A DNA stretch of 64,000 bases from an uncultured Gelidibacter sp. (GCF_947500795.1 NZ_CANMTE010000002.1:544258-608257), one strand, 5' to 3'. Shown: positions 24,812 through 34,791, counted from the stretch's first letter. Numbers and translations are program-made. Notes: a model not told the origin generated them from the letters alone.

Positions 24812-27130
24812 ATGGAGAATATTTATTTGTACATGATCATTGCTTTGGCCATTTTAGCGGTTGCTGATTTGGTGGTCGGAGTTAGTAATGACGCGGTTAA
24901 CTTTTTAAACTCAGCAATTGGTTCTAAAGCGGTTTCTTTTAGAACGCTCATGATAGTTGCGAGTTTAGGTATTGCCATTGGTGCCATATTTTCTAGTGGG
25001 ATGATGGAAATTGCAAGGAAAGGGATCTTCAATCCGGAGCAATTTATGTTTAGTGAGATCATGATTATTTTCATGGCGGTAATGATTACCGATATCTTGC
25101 TTCTAGATTTCTTTAATTCCATGGGATTGCCGACGTCTACTACGGTGTCCATCGTATTTGAATTACTTGGAGCTTCTGTAGCAATGACACTGATAAAAAT
25201 CAGTCATGAAAGTGGGAATTATGCGGACGTGATTGACTATATCAACACGGCCAAGGTTTCAGAAATTATTTTCGGGATCCTGCTCTCCGTTGTTATTGCG
25301 TTTTCAGTTGGTGCCATTGTACAGTGGTTTGCACGATTGTTGCTTTCCTATGACTTTGAGAGAAAAGCGAATTGGGTAGGCGCTTTGTTTGGTGGGATTG
25401 CATTAACATCAATCACTTACTTTATTTTTCTTAAAGGTATTGGTGGTACTAACTTGGCTAAACAAAGTTATGATTTTACCGGTGGAGAAACCATCAAGGA
25501 ATTCTTAGAACATCAAGCTTTTTATATTGTATCGCTAAGTTTCTTATTGTGGACTGCCTTATCCTATGCTGTTATTGCCTTCCTGAAGACCAATATTTAT
25601 AAGTTGATCATTTTGGTTGGTACTTTTGCCTTGGCGTTAGCTTTTGCAGGGAACGATTTAGTAAACTTTATCGGACCTTCAATGGGGGCATTCCAAGCGT
25701 ATTCTGATTTCACCAATCCAGCCGTTAACACGCTTGGACTTTCGGCTTCTGAATTTCCAATGGCGAGTTTGGGAGAAAAAGCTTCAACACCTACCTTCCT
25801 ATTACTAGGTGCAGGATTGATTATGGTATTGACACTTTGGTTTTCTTCTAAAGCCAAAAATGTGGTTAAGACCTCAATAGATTTGTCAAGTCAAGGTGAA
25901 ACTAAAGAACGTTTCCAACCTAACTTTTTGTCAAGAGGATTTGTAAGAATGGCCATGGGAATATCCTATGTAACATCATACGTATTGCCAAAATCTTGGG
26001 AAGAGAAAATAGACAAACAATTTCAAGCGCCAGTTATCAAACTGGCTAAAGATAAAGTGCATGAATTGCCTTCCTTTGACTTGGTAAGAGCTGCCGTTAA
26101 CTTAATGGTTGCTGCGGTATTGATTGCCATTGCGACGTCTTACAAACTGCCCTTATCTACAACCTACGTAACGTTTATGGTTGCCATGGGTTCTTCACTT
26201 GCAGATAGAGCTTGGGGTGCAGAAAGTGCCGTATATAGAGTAGCTGGTGTTATTAATGTGATTGGTGGTTGGTTCTTTACGGCCATCAGTGCCTTTTTTG
26301 CGGCGGCCTTAGTTGCTTATTTATTGAACTTGAACGTTAAGGTCATGTTCCCAATTTTATTGTTGGTTGCCTTCGGATTGCTTATTAAGAGTTCCATTGC
26401 ACATAGCAAGAAATTAAAGGAAACAAAAGCTGAAGACCGTTTGAATAAAACTGAAAGTAGCTCTGTACAAGGTGTCATCCATGAGAGTGCGAATAACATC
26501 GCAAATGTTATTAAGCGTGGAAATAAAATCTATACCAATGCTATTAACGGACTCGCATTACAGGATTTATCACTGTTGAAGAAAAACAAAAAGCAAGTTC
26601 GAAAATTGGCTGAAGAGGTTGAGGAGCTGCGTGATCATATTTTCTATTTCATCAAGAATTTAGATGATTCAAGTGTTGGCGCAAGTAATTTTTACATCAA
26701 TATTTTAGGATACTTGCAGGATATGACGCAGTCTTTAGAATACATATCTAAAGTAAGTCACAAGCACATTCACAATAACCACAAGAAGCTAAAATTCAGT
26801 CAGATTAAAGAGCTTAAGGAAGTGGATGAACGATTTGAGCGCTTGTTCAACAACAGTAGAAATGCTTTTGAATCGCATTCTTTTGAGGAAATTGGAATTA
26901 TCTTAGGTAGAAAGAAAGAGATTATCACTCTTGTTACCGATAAGATCCAAAAACAAGTAGAACGTACACGTACAGAAGAATCAAGTCCGAAAAACACAAC
27001 CTTATACTTTAGTATTTTGTTGGAAACTAAAGATTTGTTAGTCGCTACTATGAATCTTTTAGAAGAGTATCATTTGGCCCACGATAGTTCTGTAAAACCA
27101 ATTCCTTTTCCTGATAGAAACAAGAAATAG
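24812..27130 (+). CDS. PiT-family inorganic phosphate transporter with PhoU-like C-terminal domain
   Basis: 772 residues, well above the roughly 500 of E. coli Pit. Two PHO4 half-repeats are seen: NDAVNFLNSAIGSKAVSFR near residue 27 and a second AGNDLVNFIGPSM near 275, with about 12 membrane helices up to residue 535. The last 220 residues are soluble, helical and charged, resembling PhoU. It imports phosphate with cations across the inner membrane; the tail may sense or gate transport. Co-located with a phosphate-type porin. Confidence 0.88.
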   Translation: MENIYLYMIIALAILAVADLVVGVSNDAVNFLNSAIGSKAVSFRTLMIVASLGIAIGAIFSSGMMEIARKGIFNPEQFMFSEIMIIFMAVMITDILLLDFFNSMGLPTSTTVSIVFELLGASVAMTLIKISHESGNYADVIDYINTAKVSEIIFGILLSVVIAFSVGAIVQWFARLLLSYDFERKANWVGALFGGIALTSITYFIFLKGIGGTNLAKQSYDFTGGETIKEFLEHQAFYIVSLSFLLWTALSYAVIAFLKTNIYKLIILVGTFALALAFAGNDLVNFIGPSMGAFQAYSDFTNPAVNTLGLSASEFPMASLGEKASTPTFLLLGAGLIMVLTLWFSSKAKNVVKTSIDLSSQGETKERFQPNFLSRGFVRMAMGISYVTSYVLPKSWEEKIDKQFQAPVIKLAKDKVHELPSFDLVRAAVNLMVAAVLIAIATSYKLPLSTTYVTFMVAMGSSLADRAWGAESAVYRVAGVINVIGGWFFTAISAFFAAALVAYLLNLNVKVMFPILLLVAFGLLIKSSIAHSKKLKETKAEDRLNKTESSSVQGVIHESANNIANVIKRGNKIYTNAINGLALQDLSLLKKNKKQVRKLAEEVEELRDHIFYFIKNLDDSSVGASNFYINILGYLQDMTQSLEYISKVSHKHIHNNHKKLKFSQIKELKEVDERFERLFNNSRNAFESHSFEEIGIILGRKKEIITLVTDKIQKQVERTRTEESSPKNTTLYFSILLETKDLLVATMNLLEEYHLAHDSSVKPIPFPDRNKK

Positions 27131-27155
27131 GAGAGCGACAATAGTCCTTTAAAGT

Positions 27156-27194
27156 AAACACCCTAAACAGATTTTATATGTGTTTAGGGTGTTT
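27156..27194 (+). terminator. Intrinsic terminator after the phosphate transporter
   Basis: A perfect 14-bp stem AAACACCCTAAACA/TGTTTAGGGTGTTT with an 11-nt loop, followed by TTT. Confidence 0.9.
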
Positions 27195-27434
27195 TTTGTT
27201 AGGCATAGTTCAGTTTTTAGCATTCATTTACTGTTTAAGGTTGTTTTGGCTGGCTTAGAACTGTTTTCTTTAAGGGTGATACTTATCTGTAGGTTACATT
27301 TCAATTTAATGAACAGATACGCTTTAAACTATCCAATTAATTTGCGTGAGGAGTTGTGGTTGGCTTTTGAAGTGTTTGACATCGCTTTAATAACCGATTT
27401 TAGTAGGTGTTGCTTATTGGATGGATAGTAATAA
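27195..27434. other. Intergenic region between convergent genes, nothing recognised
   Basis: No conserved coding content. An open frame of 82 codons on the plus strand has a Phe/Leu/Arg-rich translation without family features and begins inside the terminator hairpin, so I do not call it. Confidence 0.4.
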
Positions 27435-27468
27435 AAAAGGCTAAATGAACACTGTCATTTAGCCTTTT
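27435..27468 (-). terminator. Intrinsic terminator of the efflux operon
   Basis: A perfect 14-bp stem AAAAGGCTAAATGA/TCATTTAGCCTTTT with a 6-nt loop and a T-run on the minus strand. Confidence 0.9.
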
Positions 27469-27490
27469 AAAAGTATGGGTTTAATGGATG

Positions 27491-30400
27491 TTAATTTACG
27501 AGTTCTTTGTCCATTTCTTCGTTAACAGATTTCATTTTTGAACGCAACCACATTTTGAATTTGGTTACTAAAAAGAATAAAATCGGTACTACGATTAATG
27601 TCAGGAATGTTGCAATCAATAATCCGTAGATTACCGTCCAAGCTAATGGACCCCAGAAAACCACGTTATCTCCACCCATATAAATATTGGCATCAAATTC
27701 TTTGAATAAGGTAAAGAAGTTGATGTTTAAACCTATCGCTAAAGGAATCAATCCTAAAATGGTTGTAATCGCTGTCAATAGAACTGGACGTAAACGTGCT
27801 TTCCCTGCTTTCACAATAGTTTCAAAAAGAACTTCAGTTTCTAAGTAATCTGTTGCTTCAAGATTGAGTTCATTTTTCTTCCGTGTGATTAGTAATTCGG
27901 CATAATCCAATAGCACCACGCCGTTATTCACCACGATTCCTGCCAAGGAGATGATTCCAACCATGGTCATCATAATGACAAACGAACTTCCGGTAATCAC
28001 AATACCTCCAAACACACCAATAAGACTCAAAAAGATAGCCAACATGATAATCGCTGGTTTTGAAATGGAGTTGAATTGGAAAATCAAGATAAAGAAAATC
28101 AATCCGAGGCCTGTAAAAAAGGCGCCCATCAAGAATTTCATTTGTTTGTTTTGTTCTTCAATCTGTCCGGTGTAATCAATTTTAATGTTTTCAGGCAAGC
28201 CTTCAAAGCTCTTCATCTCATTTTGAATCTGAGCCACAATCGCACCTGCATCCGTATATCCAGGAGAAAGTGCAGAATAAACCGTCACCACGCGTTTCGT
28301 GCCTTTGTGTTTGATGGCGCTAAATCCTGAATTGTTTTCATATTTAATAAGGGTCGATAATGGAATGTTCTTTATCTGCCCTTTGTTATCCCTAAACGTG
28401 ATATTTTGATTGAACAAAGCGCTGGTATTGTAGCGATTTTCTTCATTAAAACGGACGTTGATATCAAAATCATCGCCACTTTCTTTATAAATACCTGCTT
28501 TGGCGCCAAATATCGAGTTACGCAACTGCTGACCCACTTGAGAAGCGCTTACGCCAAGTTCTCCAGCTTTTTCGCGATCTACAGTAACGCGCATGGTTGG
28601 CTTATCCTTATTGACATCAATTTTAAGCTCGTCAATACCAGCCACATTTTTGGTGTTAATAAATTCACGCATTTTTTCGGCAGTCGCAATAAGCTCATTA
28701 TAATCATCGCCTTCAATTTCAATATTGATAGGTGATCCTGCTGGCGGACCGTTGGCGTCTTTTTCAACTGAGATTAACACTCCCGGATAAATACCCACCA
28801 AGGCTTCCTGTACTTTTTGACGCAATAATTCACTATCGCCACCTTGTCTGAATTTGTATTCCCGCATAGACGCTGTAATCTTAGCTTTATGTGGCATTTC
28901 AGCGGCAGATCCCATATCCGTTTGTGGATTTCCAGCACCTTCACCAACTTGTGATACGGCACTTTCCACCATAAAGTTATAATCGCCGTCTTGATATTGC
29001 TTGTCGTTCAATACGTCATACACACGCTTTTCTATCTGACGGGTAATCGCATTGGTTTTTTCAATTGCTGTCCCTTGTGGGTATTCGATATAAACAATAA
29101 TCTGATTCGGCTTATTGTCTGGGAAAAACTCCACTTTAGTACGTTTTGAATCCAATGACGCGCCAAACGCCACAAATGCCAAAATCAACAACGCGAAGGT
29201 TCCAATGCTTAATATATACGGCATTTTACCAGAAAGTGCACGGCGTAATTGACGTTCATACCAATTTTCTAATGTAACAAGGGTGTTATTTTGAAAGTTG
29301 TTGGCCCATTTTCTTAAGAAAAAACGATAAACCCATAGCATAATGGCTGTGAAAATCATGATCGTTCCGAGTGCTCGAAAATCGCCCGCCGTAAAAAATA
29401 CAATCAACCCGATAACAGCCATGACGCTTGTAGTAATGATGATGCGTTTTAGAGGCATGTTTTTATCTTCAATACTCATGAATTGAGATACCAAAACGGA
29501 GTTGAAGAATATCGCTACAAATAATGAAGACCCTAAAACCACGGATAAGGTGATTGGTAAAATCATCATGAATTCGCCCATAATTCCTGGCCATAATCCC
29601 AGCGGAATAAAAGCGGCAACTGTTGTAGCTGTAGAGATGATGATTGGAAATGCAATTTCACCAATCCCTTCTTTAGCAGCTTCAATACGACTCATGCCTT
29701 CTTCGTCCATCAGACGATAGACGTTTTCCACTACCACAATACCATTATCCACCAACATTCCCAGACCCATAATAAGTCCGAAAAGTACCATCGTATTTAA
29801 ACTTTGGCCCAACATGCTCAAAATCATTAAAGACATAAACATGGACATAGGGATGGCAAATCCGACAAAAATGGCGTTTTTAAACCCTAGGAAGAACATC
29901 AATACGGTCACCACCAAAATCACCCCAAAAATGATGTTATTCACCAAATCGTCCACCTGACCAATAGTTACGGAAGATTGGTCATTGGTAATGGTTACTT
30001 TAAGGTTTGGAGGAAAAACGTCAGCCTTGGCTTTTTCAACAACAGCTTTAATTTGTTCTACTGCCGCCACCATGTTTTTACCGGCACGTTTCTTAACGTC
30101 CAGCATCACCACAGGCTCACCAAACTCGCGCGCAAATGTAGTCTTGTCTTCTTCATGAAAAGTAACCGTTGCAACATCCTTAAGATAAATGGCGTTTCCG
30201 TCTTCAGCTTTTACCACAAAGTTTTCCAATTCTTTTGGCGAATTGATTTCACCTAAAATTCGGATAGTTCGACGTTGTCCGCTGGCAATTAAGTTGCCGG
30301 CAGACATTGTAACGTTACCGTTTTTGATGGCGCCAATGATGTCATTAAAAGTAACTTCTGAAGCCATCATTTTATAAATATCTACCGCTACTTCTACTTC

Positions 30401-31006
30401 TTTTTCCTGGGCTCCACGGATATCCGCCTTTTTGATTTCCTGGATGTCCTCAATTTCATCTTGAAGATATTCCGCAAACTCTTTAAGCTTTTCAACCGTG
30501 TAATCTCCAGAAATATTAATGTTAAGAATCGGCATTTCTTCAGAAAGGCTCAATTCAAAAACATCAGGCTCTACTTTGGCGTCGTTAAATGTTGGCCAAT
30601 CTTCACTTGAAGTTTCACTTTCTATTTCGTCCTTTACCTTTTGCTTGGCCTGTTCGACTGTGATGTTTTCATCAAATTCAACCACCACCATAGAAAAATC
30701 TTCCTGGGATGTTGAGGTGATGTCCACCACATTACTGACCGTTTTTAATTTGTCCTCTAGCGGATCCGTAATCAGCTTTTCAATGTCTTCCGCTGTATTT
30801 CCGGGAAAAACCGAACTGATATAGATTTTCGTTTCATTGACCTCTGGAAAACTTTCCCTTGGCATGCTAAAAAACGCAGCAATACCGAGGTAAAAAATCA
30901 CAGCAATAAGCACATACATCGTGGTCTTATTGTTGATGGCCCATGAAGACAAGCCAAATTTCTTTTCTTCTTGTTTTTTCTTCTTAGCCATTCTGTTTGT
31001 CATCAA
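27491..31006 (-). CDS. RND efflux transporter permease (AcrB/HAE type)
   Basis: 1171 residues with the AcrB architecture: TM1 near residue 30, two large periplasmic loops and two groups of TM helices around 340-560 and 935-1160. Segments such as GLIMGLGMLVDNGIVVVEN (charged pair in TM4) are typical. It uses the proton gradient to expel compounds through a tripartite pump. The first 22 nt overlap the adaptor gene; a second ATG at 30991 is also possible. TolC and TetR genes lie further upstream in the same direction. Substrates unknown. Confidence 0.93.
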   Translation of the reverse strand: MMTNRMAKKKKQEEKKFGLSSWAINNKTTMYVLIAVIFYLGIAAFFSMPRESFPEVNETKIYISSVFPGNTAEDIEKLITDPLEDKLKTVSNVVDITSTSQEDFSMVVVEFDENITVEQAKQKVKDEIESETSSEDWPTFNDAKVEPDVFELSLSEEMPILNINISGDYTVEKLKEFAEYLQDEIEDIQEIKKADIRGAQEKEVEVAVDIYKMMASEVTFNDIIGAIKNGNVTMSAGNLIASGQRRTIRILGEINSPKELENFVVKAEDGNAIYLKDVATVTFHEEDKTTFAREFGEPVVMLDVKKRAGKNMVAAVEQIKAVVEKAKADVFPPNLKVTITNDQSSVTIGQVDDLVNNIIFGVILVVTVLMFFLGFKNAIFVGFAIPMSMFMSLMILSMLGQSLNTMVLFGLIMGLGMLVDNGIVVVENVYRLMDEEGMSRIEAAKEGIGEIAFPIIISTATTVAAFIPLGLWPGIMGEFMMILPITLSVVLGSSLFVAIFFNSVLVSQFMSIEDKNMPLKRIIITTSVMAVIGLIVFFTAGDFRALGTIMIFTAIMLWVYRFFLRKWANNFQNNTLVTLENWYERQLRRALSGKMPYILSIGTFALLILAFVAFGASLDSKRTKVEFFPDNKPNQIIVYIEYPQGTAIEKTNAITRQIEKRVYDVLNDKQYQDGDYNFMVESAVSQVGEGAGNPQTDMGSAAEMPHKAKITASMREYKFRQGGDSELLRQKVQEALVGIYPGVLISVEKDANGPPAGSPINIEIEGDDYNELIATAEKMREFINTKNVAGIDELKIDVNKDKPTMRVTVDREKAGELGVSASQVGQQLRNSIFGAKAGIYKESGDDFDINVRFNEENRYNTSALFNQNITFRDNKGQIKNIPLSTLIKYENNSGFSAIKHKGTKRVVTVYSALSPGYTDAGAIVAQIQNEMKSFEGLPENIKIDYTGQIEEQNKQMKFLMGAFFTGLGLIFFILIFQFNSISKPAIIMLAIFLSLIGVFGGIVITGSSFVIMMTMVGIISLAGIVVNNGVVLLDYAELLITRKKNELNLEATDYLETEVLFETIVKAGKARLRPVLLTAITTILGLIPLAIGLNINFFTLFKEFDANIYMGGDNVVFWGPLAWTVIYGLLIATFLTLIVVPILFFLVTKFKMWLRSKMKSVNEEMDKELVN

Positions 31007-32171
31007 TAGTTAATACCTCTACAGTTTGTCCGTCTTTCACGCTTCTCGCGCCTTCTTGAATGAGTTCAGCATTGTTTTCAATACCTTCTAAAACTTCAAT
31101 TTGATCGCCTTGTGTTCTTCCTGTTTTAATCACAACACGCATTGCGGTACCTTGATTCTTATCGTTTTTATCTTTAACAACATAGACATATTGTTCGCCT
31201 TCAGCATTTTCAGAAATAATACTTTGTGGAATTAATAACGCATTTTCATTGGTGTAATCATTGATTTTTAAACGTGCTGTAAGATTTGGTTTAATTGATT
31301 TGTCTTTATTTGGGATAGCGACTTCTGCTTTAAATGTTCTGTTGGCAGGATTGATGACATCGCTAGTCTGACGGACTTTAGCAGTAAGCGTTTTACCTAG
31401 TACAGGGAAATTCACTTCAACGTCCTTTCCTTTGGTGATCGCATTGACATAGCGTTCAGGAACTTCAGTCTCAATATACATATCGTCCAAATTAACAATC
31501 TGCATCAATTGCGTTTGTCCTGCTGCAACTACACTTCCTTGTTCTGTAATGATATTATCAATAGTACCTGAAAAAGGGGCTTTAACCACTGTTTTAGCAA
31601 TTTGCTGTCTGATTTGATTCACCGCTTCTGCTTGGCCTTCATAATTAGATTTTGCTTGAAGAAACTGAATTTCACTACCAATTTTTTGGTCCCATAAACG
31701 TTTTTGGCGCTCAAAAGTAGTTTTAGCCAAATCAGTCTGAATTTGTTGTTGTGCCAATTGTTGGCTTAAGCCGCCATCATCAATTTTAGCCAATGTTTGT
31801 CCTTTGCTGACGCGTTGTCCTTCCTTCACATAGACATTGGTAAGAATGCCATTGTATTCTGGTTTAAGAACCATTAAGTTTTTGGTGGTGACGTTTCCTT
31901 GGAGTTCCAACACGTGGTTGAATTCTTCCGGTTTAGCTTTAAAAGTAGTGATCAGCGGTACGTTTTTAGTGGTATCCAATACTGAAATTTTCTCATCAAG
32001 CATCTTAATTTTATCGTGAAGCACTTGCTGCTCGTCAACCAATTCAGCGCGCTTTTTTCTGATAATTTCAAGATTATTGCTTTCTAAGGCTTTTTCAACC
32101 GTGTTTTTCTTGTCCTCGCCACAGGAGGTTAGGAGAAGGGTTAATGTTAAAAGAGTGATTATGTTTTTCAT
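30984..32171 (-). CDS. RND efflux periplasmic adaptor (membrane fusion protein), lipoprotein
   Basis: 395 residues beginning with a lipoprotein signal (TLLLTSCGEDKK, Cys near residue 17). The lipoyl/barrel-sandwich half-motifs (YVKEGQRVSKGQTLAKIDDG and APFSGTIDNIITEQGSVV) flank a coiled-coil hairpin, followed by beta-barrel and membrane-proximal domains. It links the RND pump to the TolC channel. Its start is separated from tolC by 660 bp containing an unrelated cassette. Confidence 0.92.
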   Translation of the reverse strand: MKNIITLLTLTLLLTSCGEDKKNTVEKALESNNLEIIRKKRAELVDEQQVLHDKIKMLDEKISVLDTTKNVPLITTFKAKPEEFNHVLELQGNVTTKNLMVLKPEYNGILTNVYVKEGQRVSKGQTLAKIDDGGLSQQLAQQQIQTDLAKTTFERQKRLWDQKIGSEIQFLQAKSNYEGQAEAVNQIRQQIAKTVVKAPFSGTIDNIITEQGSVVAAGQTQLMQIVNLDDMYIETEVPERYVNAITKGKDVEVNFPVLGKTLTAKVRQTSDVINPANRTFKAEVAIPNKDKSIKPNLTARLKINDYTNENALLIPQSIISENAEGEQYVYVVKDKNDKNQGTAMRVVIKTGRTQGDQIEVLEGIENNAELIQEGARSVKDGQTVEVLTIDDKQNG

Positions 32172-32222
32172 TTGTTTTGGTTTATGGGATGTTGTGTGTG
32201 TTATGGTTGGGTTATGGGTTTG

Positions 32223-32330
32223 ATGAAAAGGGTTTATGGGTTTATAAGTTTAAAAGTTTATTAGTTTATGAAAAGGGTTTATGAGTTTATAAGTTTATTA
32301 GGTTTATGAGTTGTTTAGGTTTAATTGTTT
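32223..32330. repeat. Degenerate octamer repeat array, left flank of the four-helix-bundle gene
   Basis: On the plus strand octamers of the form TTTANNAG follow one another (TTTATAAG, TTTAAAAG, TTTATTAG, TTTATGAG). A larger 30-nt unit is repeated at 32223-32252 and 32268-32297 with one mismatch. A similar array lies inverted on the other side of the gene. Confidence 0.65.
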
Positions 32331-32338
32331 CGATGATT

Positions 32339-32701
32339 TTAAGCTTTTAGTTGTGATTTGTATAGCGAATCTAGCATTGCTGTGATCTCGGAAATGTTCG
32401 TTCTTATTTGATTATGGTTTTCATCTGACAGAAATTTTAAGTCGTTTGATAAAATGGCTTGATTTAATAATTCGAGAGCTGAACCATATGCAATTTCGGT
32501 AAATCGTGCTTTGTCCTTATTAGTATGTCTTCCTGCTCCTTCCGCTATGTTTGATGAAATTGAGATTGAACATCTTCGCATTTGACTAATTAATCCAAAA
32601 CGTTCATCTTTTGGAAATTGGTTGGTGGTGTTATAAACCAACTTGGATAGTTCCCGTGATTTTTGCCAAACTATTAACTTCTCAAAAGAAAAAACTCTCA
32701 T
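32339..32701 (-). CDS. Four-helix bundle protein (23S rRNA intervening-sequence protein family)
   Basis: 120 residues matching the S23/IVP four-helix bundle family: FEKLIVWQKSRELSKLVY, an internal FGLISQMRRCSISISSNIAEG and a closing helix ISEITAMLDSLYKSQLKA. Such proteins are encoded in rRNA intervening sequences or as stand-alone genes and resemble the Avd accessory of diversity-generating retroelements. No reverse transcriptase or variable repeat is present here. The gene splits an efflux operon and is bracketed by inverted octamer arrays, which suggests it arrived as a cassette. Cellular role unknown. Confidence 0.85.
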   Translation of the reverse strand: MRVFSFEKLIVWQKSRELSKLVYNTTNQFPKDERFGLISQMRRCSISISSNIAEGAGRHTNKDKARFTEIAYGSALELLNQAILSNDLKFLSDENHNQIRTNISEITAMLDSLYKSQLKA

Positions 32702-32739
32702 ATTTCAATTATTTTGAATGTTACTTATCCTTAAGTCCT

Positions 32740-32826
32740 AAAGCTCAACTAAACCCCTAAACTTTTTAAACCCCTCAACTCCTAAACTAATACACTCCTC
32801 AACTTTTAAACCCCTCAACTTATAAA
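32740..32826. repeat. Degenerate octamer repeat array, right flank, inverted
   Basis: Read on the minus strand it runs TTGAGGGG, TTTAAAAG, TTGAGGAG, TGTATTAG, TTTAGGAG, TTGAGGGG, TTTAAAAAG, TTTAGGGG. It resembles the left-flank array on the plus strand, so the two flanks are inverted relative to each other. Confidence 0.65.
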
Positions 32827-32831
32827 GACAT

Positions 32832-34175
32832 TTACTCCATCACCACATTCAAAGCCGTTTCCAGCTCCGCTTTCGCATTGATAACATCTAACATTGCTTG
32901 TAAGAATTCCTGTTGCGCAGCATATAATTGCGTTTGTGCCTGGCGCATGTCAAAACTTGAAGCAATACCTTCAAAAAACTTAGTTTGGTTTTTTGCTTCA
33001 ATACGCTCCGCAAGTTTTAAATTCTGCTTTTTGTTCTCATAATCTTCAATGGCGAATTGATAATCACTTTTAGCAGATGCAATTTCAAATTGTATCGTTT
33101 GTTCTTTATCAATCAAATCATTCTCGGCTTTTTCTAGATTTATTTTAGCGCGTTGGGTTGCAGCACTTCGCATTCCGGAACTAAATATCGGGATATTAAG
33201 ACTGACGCCAAACAAAGACGATCCAAACCAAGTTTGATCTTTATTGGTAAACGTGAAATCATCACTAAAAGCAGAATAACCTCCATTTATAAATGCATTT
33301 AGCGTTGGTAAGGCCTTGCTTTTTTCTAATTTCAGCATTAATTCTTTTGAAACTTTATCGTTTTCTGCAATGAGGTAATCGATGGTGTTTTCAACATTGG
33401 TATCGGCTTCCAACAATCCTAAAGAAATGTTTTCTTGAGTAAGGCGCTCCAAATTGTCAGTCAACACTGTAGGACGGTGGATCTCCAAACCAAGTGTCAT
33501 GTTCAGCATTTGATACGCCAAAGTTTTCATTCGGGTCACATTTTTCAAGTTGCTTTCGACACCAGATAGCGTAATTTGTAACTGCTCAACACTTTCTTCT
33601 TCTTCCAAACCATTTTCGAAGATTTTAGTGATTTCGTCAAGGTTCTTTTTAAGGATGTCAACGTTGCGTTGTAGAATTTGAACACTTTCTTCAGCCAGTA
33701 GCACATTTCCATACGCATTGATGACCCCTTTTCTGACTTCTAAATCTGTTTTGGTTTTGGCATTTTTTGAAATATCCAAAAACACTTTTGCAGATTGCAG
33801 TCCAACCAAATAAGATCCGTCAAATATTTTTTGGGTTAGCGTTGCAGTCGCATTCATACTTTGCTTGGTGCCAAACACCACTTCAGCGAATTCTCCAGGA
33901 TTACCACCAAAAAATTCGGCAGGAATTACTTGTACCTGCTGTTTTAAGAAATTTTGATAATCTACAGCAGCGCTTATTTGAGGCAAACCAGTTGCTGTGG
34001 TTTCCCATTTTTGGGCTTTAGCTGCTTCAACATCCCATTGTGCGTTGACAGAGTTCCGGTTGTTTTGTAATGCAAAATCAATGGCTTCCTGTAAGGTGAA
34101 GCTTGTGGGCGCTTCTTGTGAAAATCCTGCAAACGGAAGGAGAAGGATTAAAATGAAATAAAATTTATTTGTCAT
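32832..34175 (-). CDS. TolC family outer-membrane efflux channel
   Basis: 447 residues with a signal peptide ending near AGFSQEA. Two OEP repeats of long coiled-coil helices are seen (SFTLQEAIDFALQNN near 22 and a second repeat from about 230). A long helical C-terminal segment ends AELETALNVVM. It forms the outer-membrane exit duct for the RND pump encoded downstream. It overlaps the end of tetR by 11 nt, so the two are coupled. Confidence 0.9.
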   Translation of the reverse strand: MTNKFYFILILLLPFAGFSQEAPTSFTLQEAIDFALQNNRNSVNAQWDVEAAKAQKWETTATGLPQISAAVDYQNFLKQQVQVIPAEFFGGNPGEFAEVVFGTKQSMNATATLTQKIFDGSYLVGLQSAKVFLDISKNAKTKTDLEVRKGVINAYGNVLLAEESVQILQRNVDILKKNLDEITKIFENGLEEEESVEQLQITLSGVESNLKNVTRMKTLAYQMLNMTLGLEIHRPTVLTDNLERLTQENISLGLLEADTNVENTIDYLIAENDKVSKELMLKLEKSKALPTLNAFINGGYSAFSDDFTFTNKDQTWFGSSLFGVSLNIPIFSSGMRSAATQRAKINLEKAENDLIDKEQTIQFEIASAKSDYQFAIEDYENKKQNLKLAERIEAKNQTKFFEGIASSFDMRQAQTQLYAAQQEFLQAMLDVINAKAELETALNVVME

Positions 34176-34782
34176 TTGGTTGTAATTGATTGTTGATGAA
34201 TTTTTTTAAAACCGATAAACCAGCCTCGGTTGAAATGGCCCTTAAGTGATATTCCAAGTAACTTTCCATTAAATATTCGATGGAGAATTGTTCTTGCGGA
34301 AAAATATGTTCGTCCCTGATGCCTGCCATGCCGTTAAAATACATGCGAGATATGAAATCGACATTAATATTGCTTCTAAATAGCCCAGTTTCAACTCCTT
34401 TTTTGATGCTTTCTTGAACTGAAGTCTGCATTTTCTCGAATTGCTCCACTTGTAAGCGTTGAAATATTTGAGGATAGTATTTTTTTAATTGGCGTTGTGG
34501 CGACGTTTTTTCGTTCTTTAAATAGGACATGGCATACAATTTAATCTCATACAATTCCTCAATAGGATTGTTTGAAGACTCAGAAATGCGGTCTATGCCC
34601 TTAAAAACAGTATCTAAAACCGAAAACGTCGCAGCTTCAATAAGTTTCGTTTTATTTTCGAAATGGACATAGATCGTTTTTTTGGAAATGCCTAATTCAT
34701 TGGCAATATCATCCATAGTCACACTTTTGAAACCCAGTGTCAAAAATAATTCTGTTGCTCTATTTATAATCTTTTCTCTCAT
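34165..34782 (-). CDS. TetR/AcrR family transcriptional regulator
   Basis: The start at 34782 gives 205 residues. The N-terminal helix-turn-helix is ATELFLTLGFKSVTMDDIA followed by GISKKTIYVHFENKTKL; the C-terminal ligand domain is variable. An in-frame ATG 39 nt upstream would lie beyond the -7 box. It is the first gene of the efflux operon and probably represses it, with an inverted repeat across its own promoter. Confidence 0.9.
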   Translation of the reverse strand: MREKIINRATELFLTLGFKSVTMDDIANELGISKKTIYVHFENKTKLIEAATFSVLDTVFKGIDRISESSNNPIEELYEIKLYAMSYLKNEKTSPQRQLKKYYPQIFQRLQVEQFEKMQTSVQESIKKGVETGLFRSNINVDFISRMYFNGMAGIRDEHIFPQEQFSIEYLMESYLEYHLRAISTEAGLSVLKKFINNQLQPNDK

Positions 34783-34791
34783 AATCGGTTG

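Noticed and set aside
27180..27428. 82-codon plus-strand open frame
   Set aside because: It starts within the terminator hairpin of the phosphate transporter and has no recognisable protein features.
32223..32330. Tandem repeats considered as a CRISPR array
   Set aside because: Units are degenerate octamers without unique spacers, and no cas gene is present.
32339..32701. Diversity-generating retroelement, because of the Avd-like four-helix bundle
   Set aside because: No reverse transcriptase, template repeat or variable repeat was found nearby.
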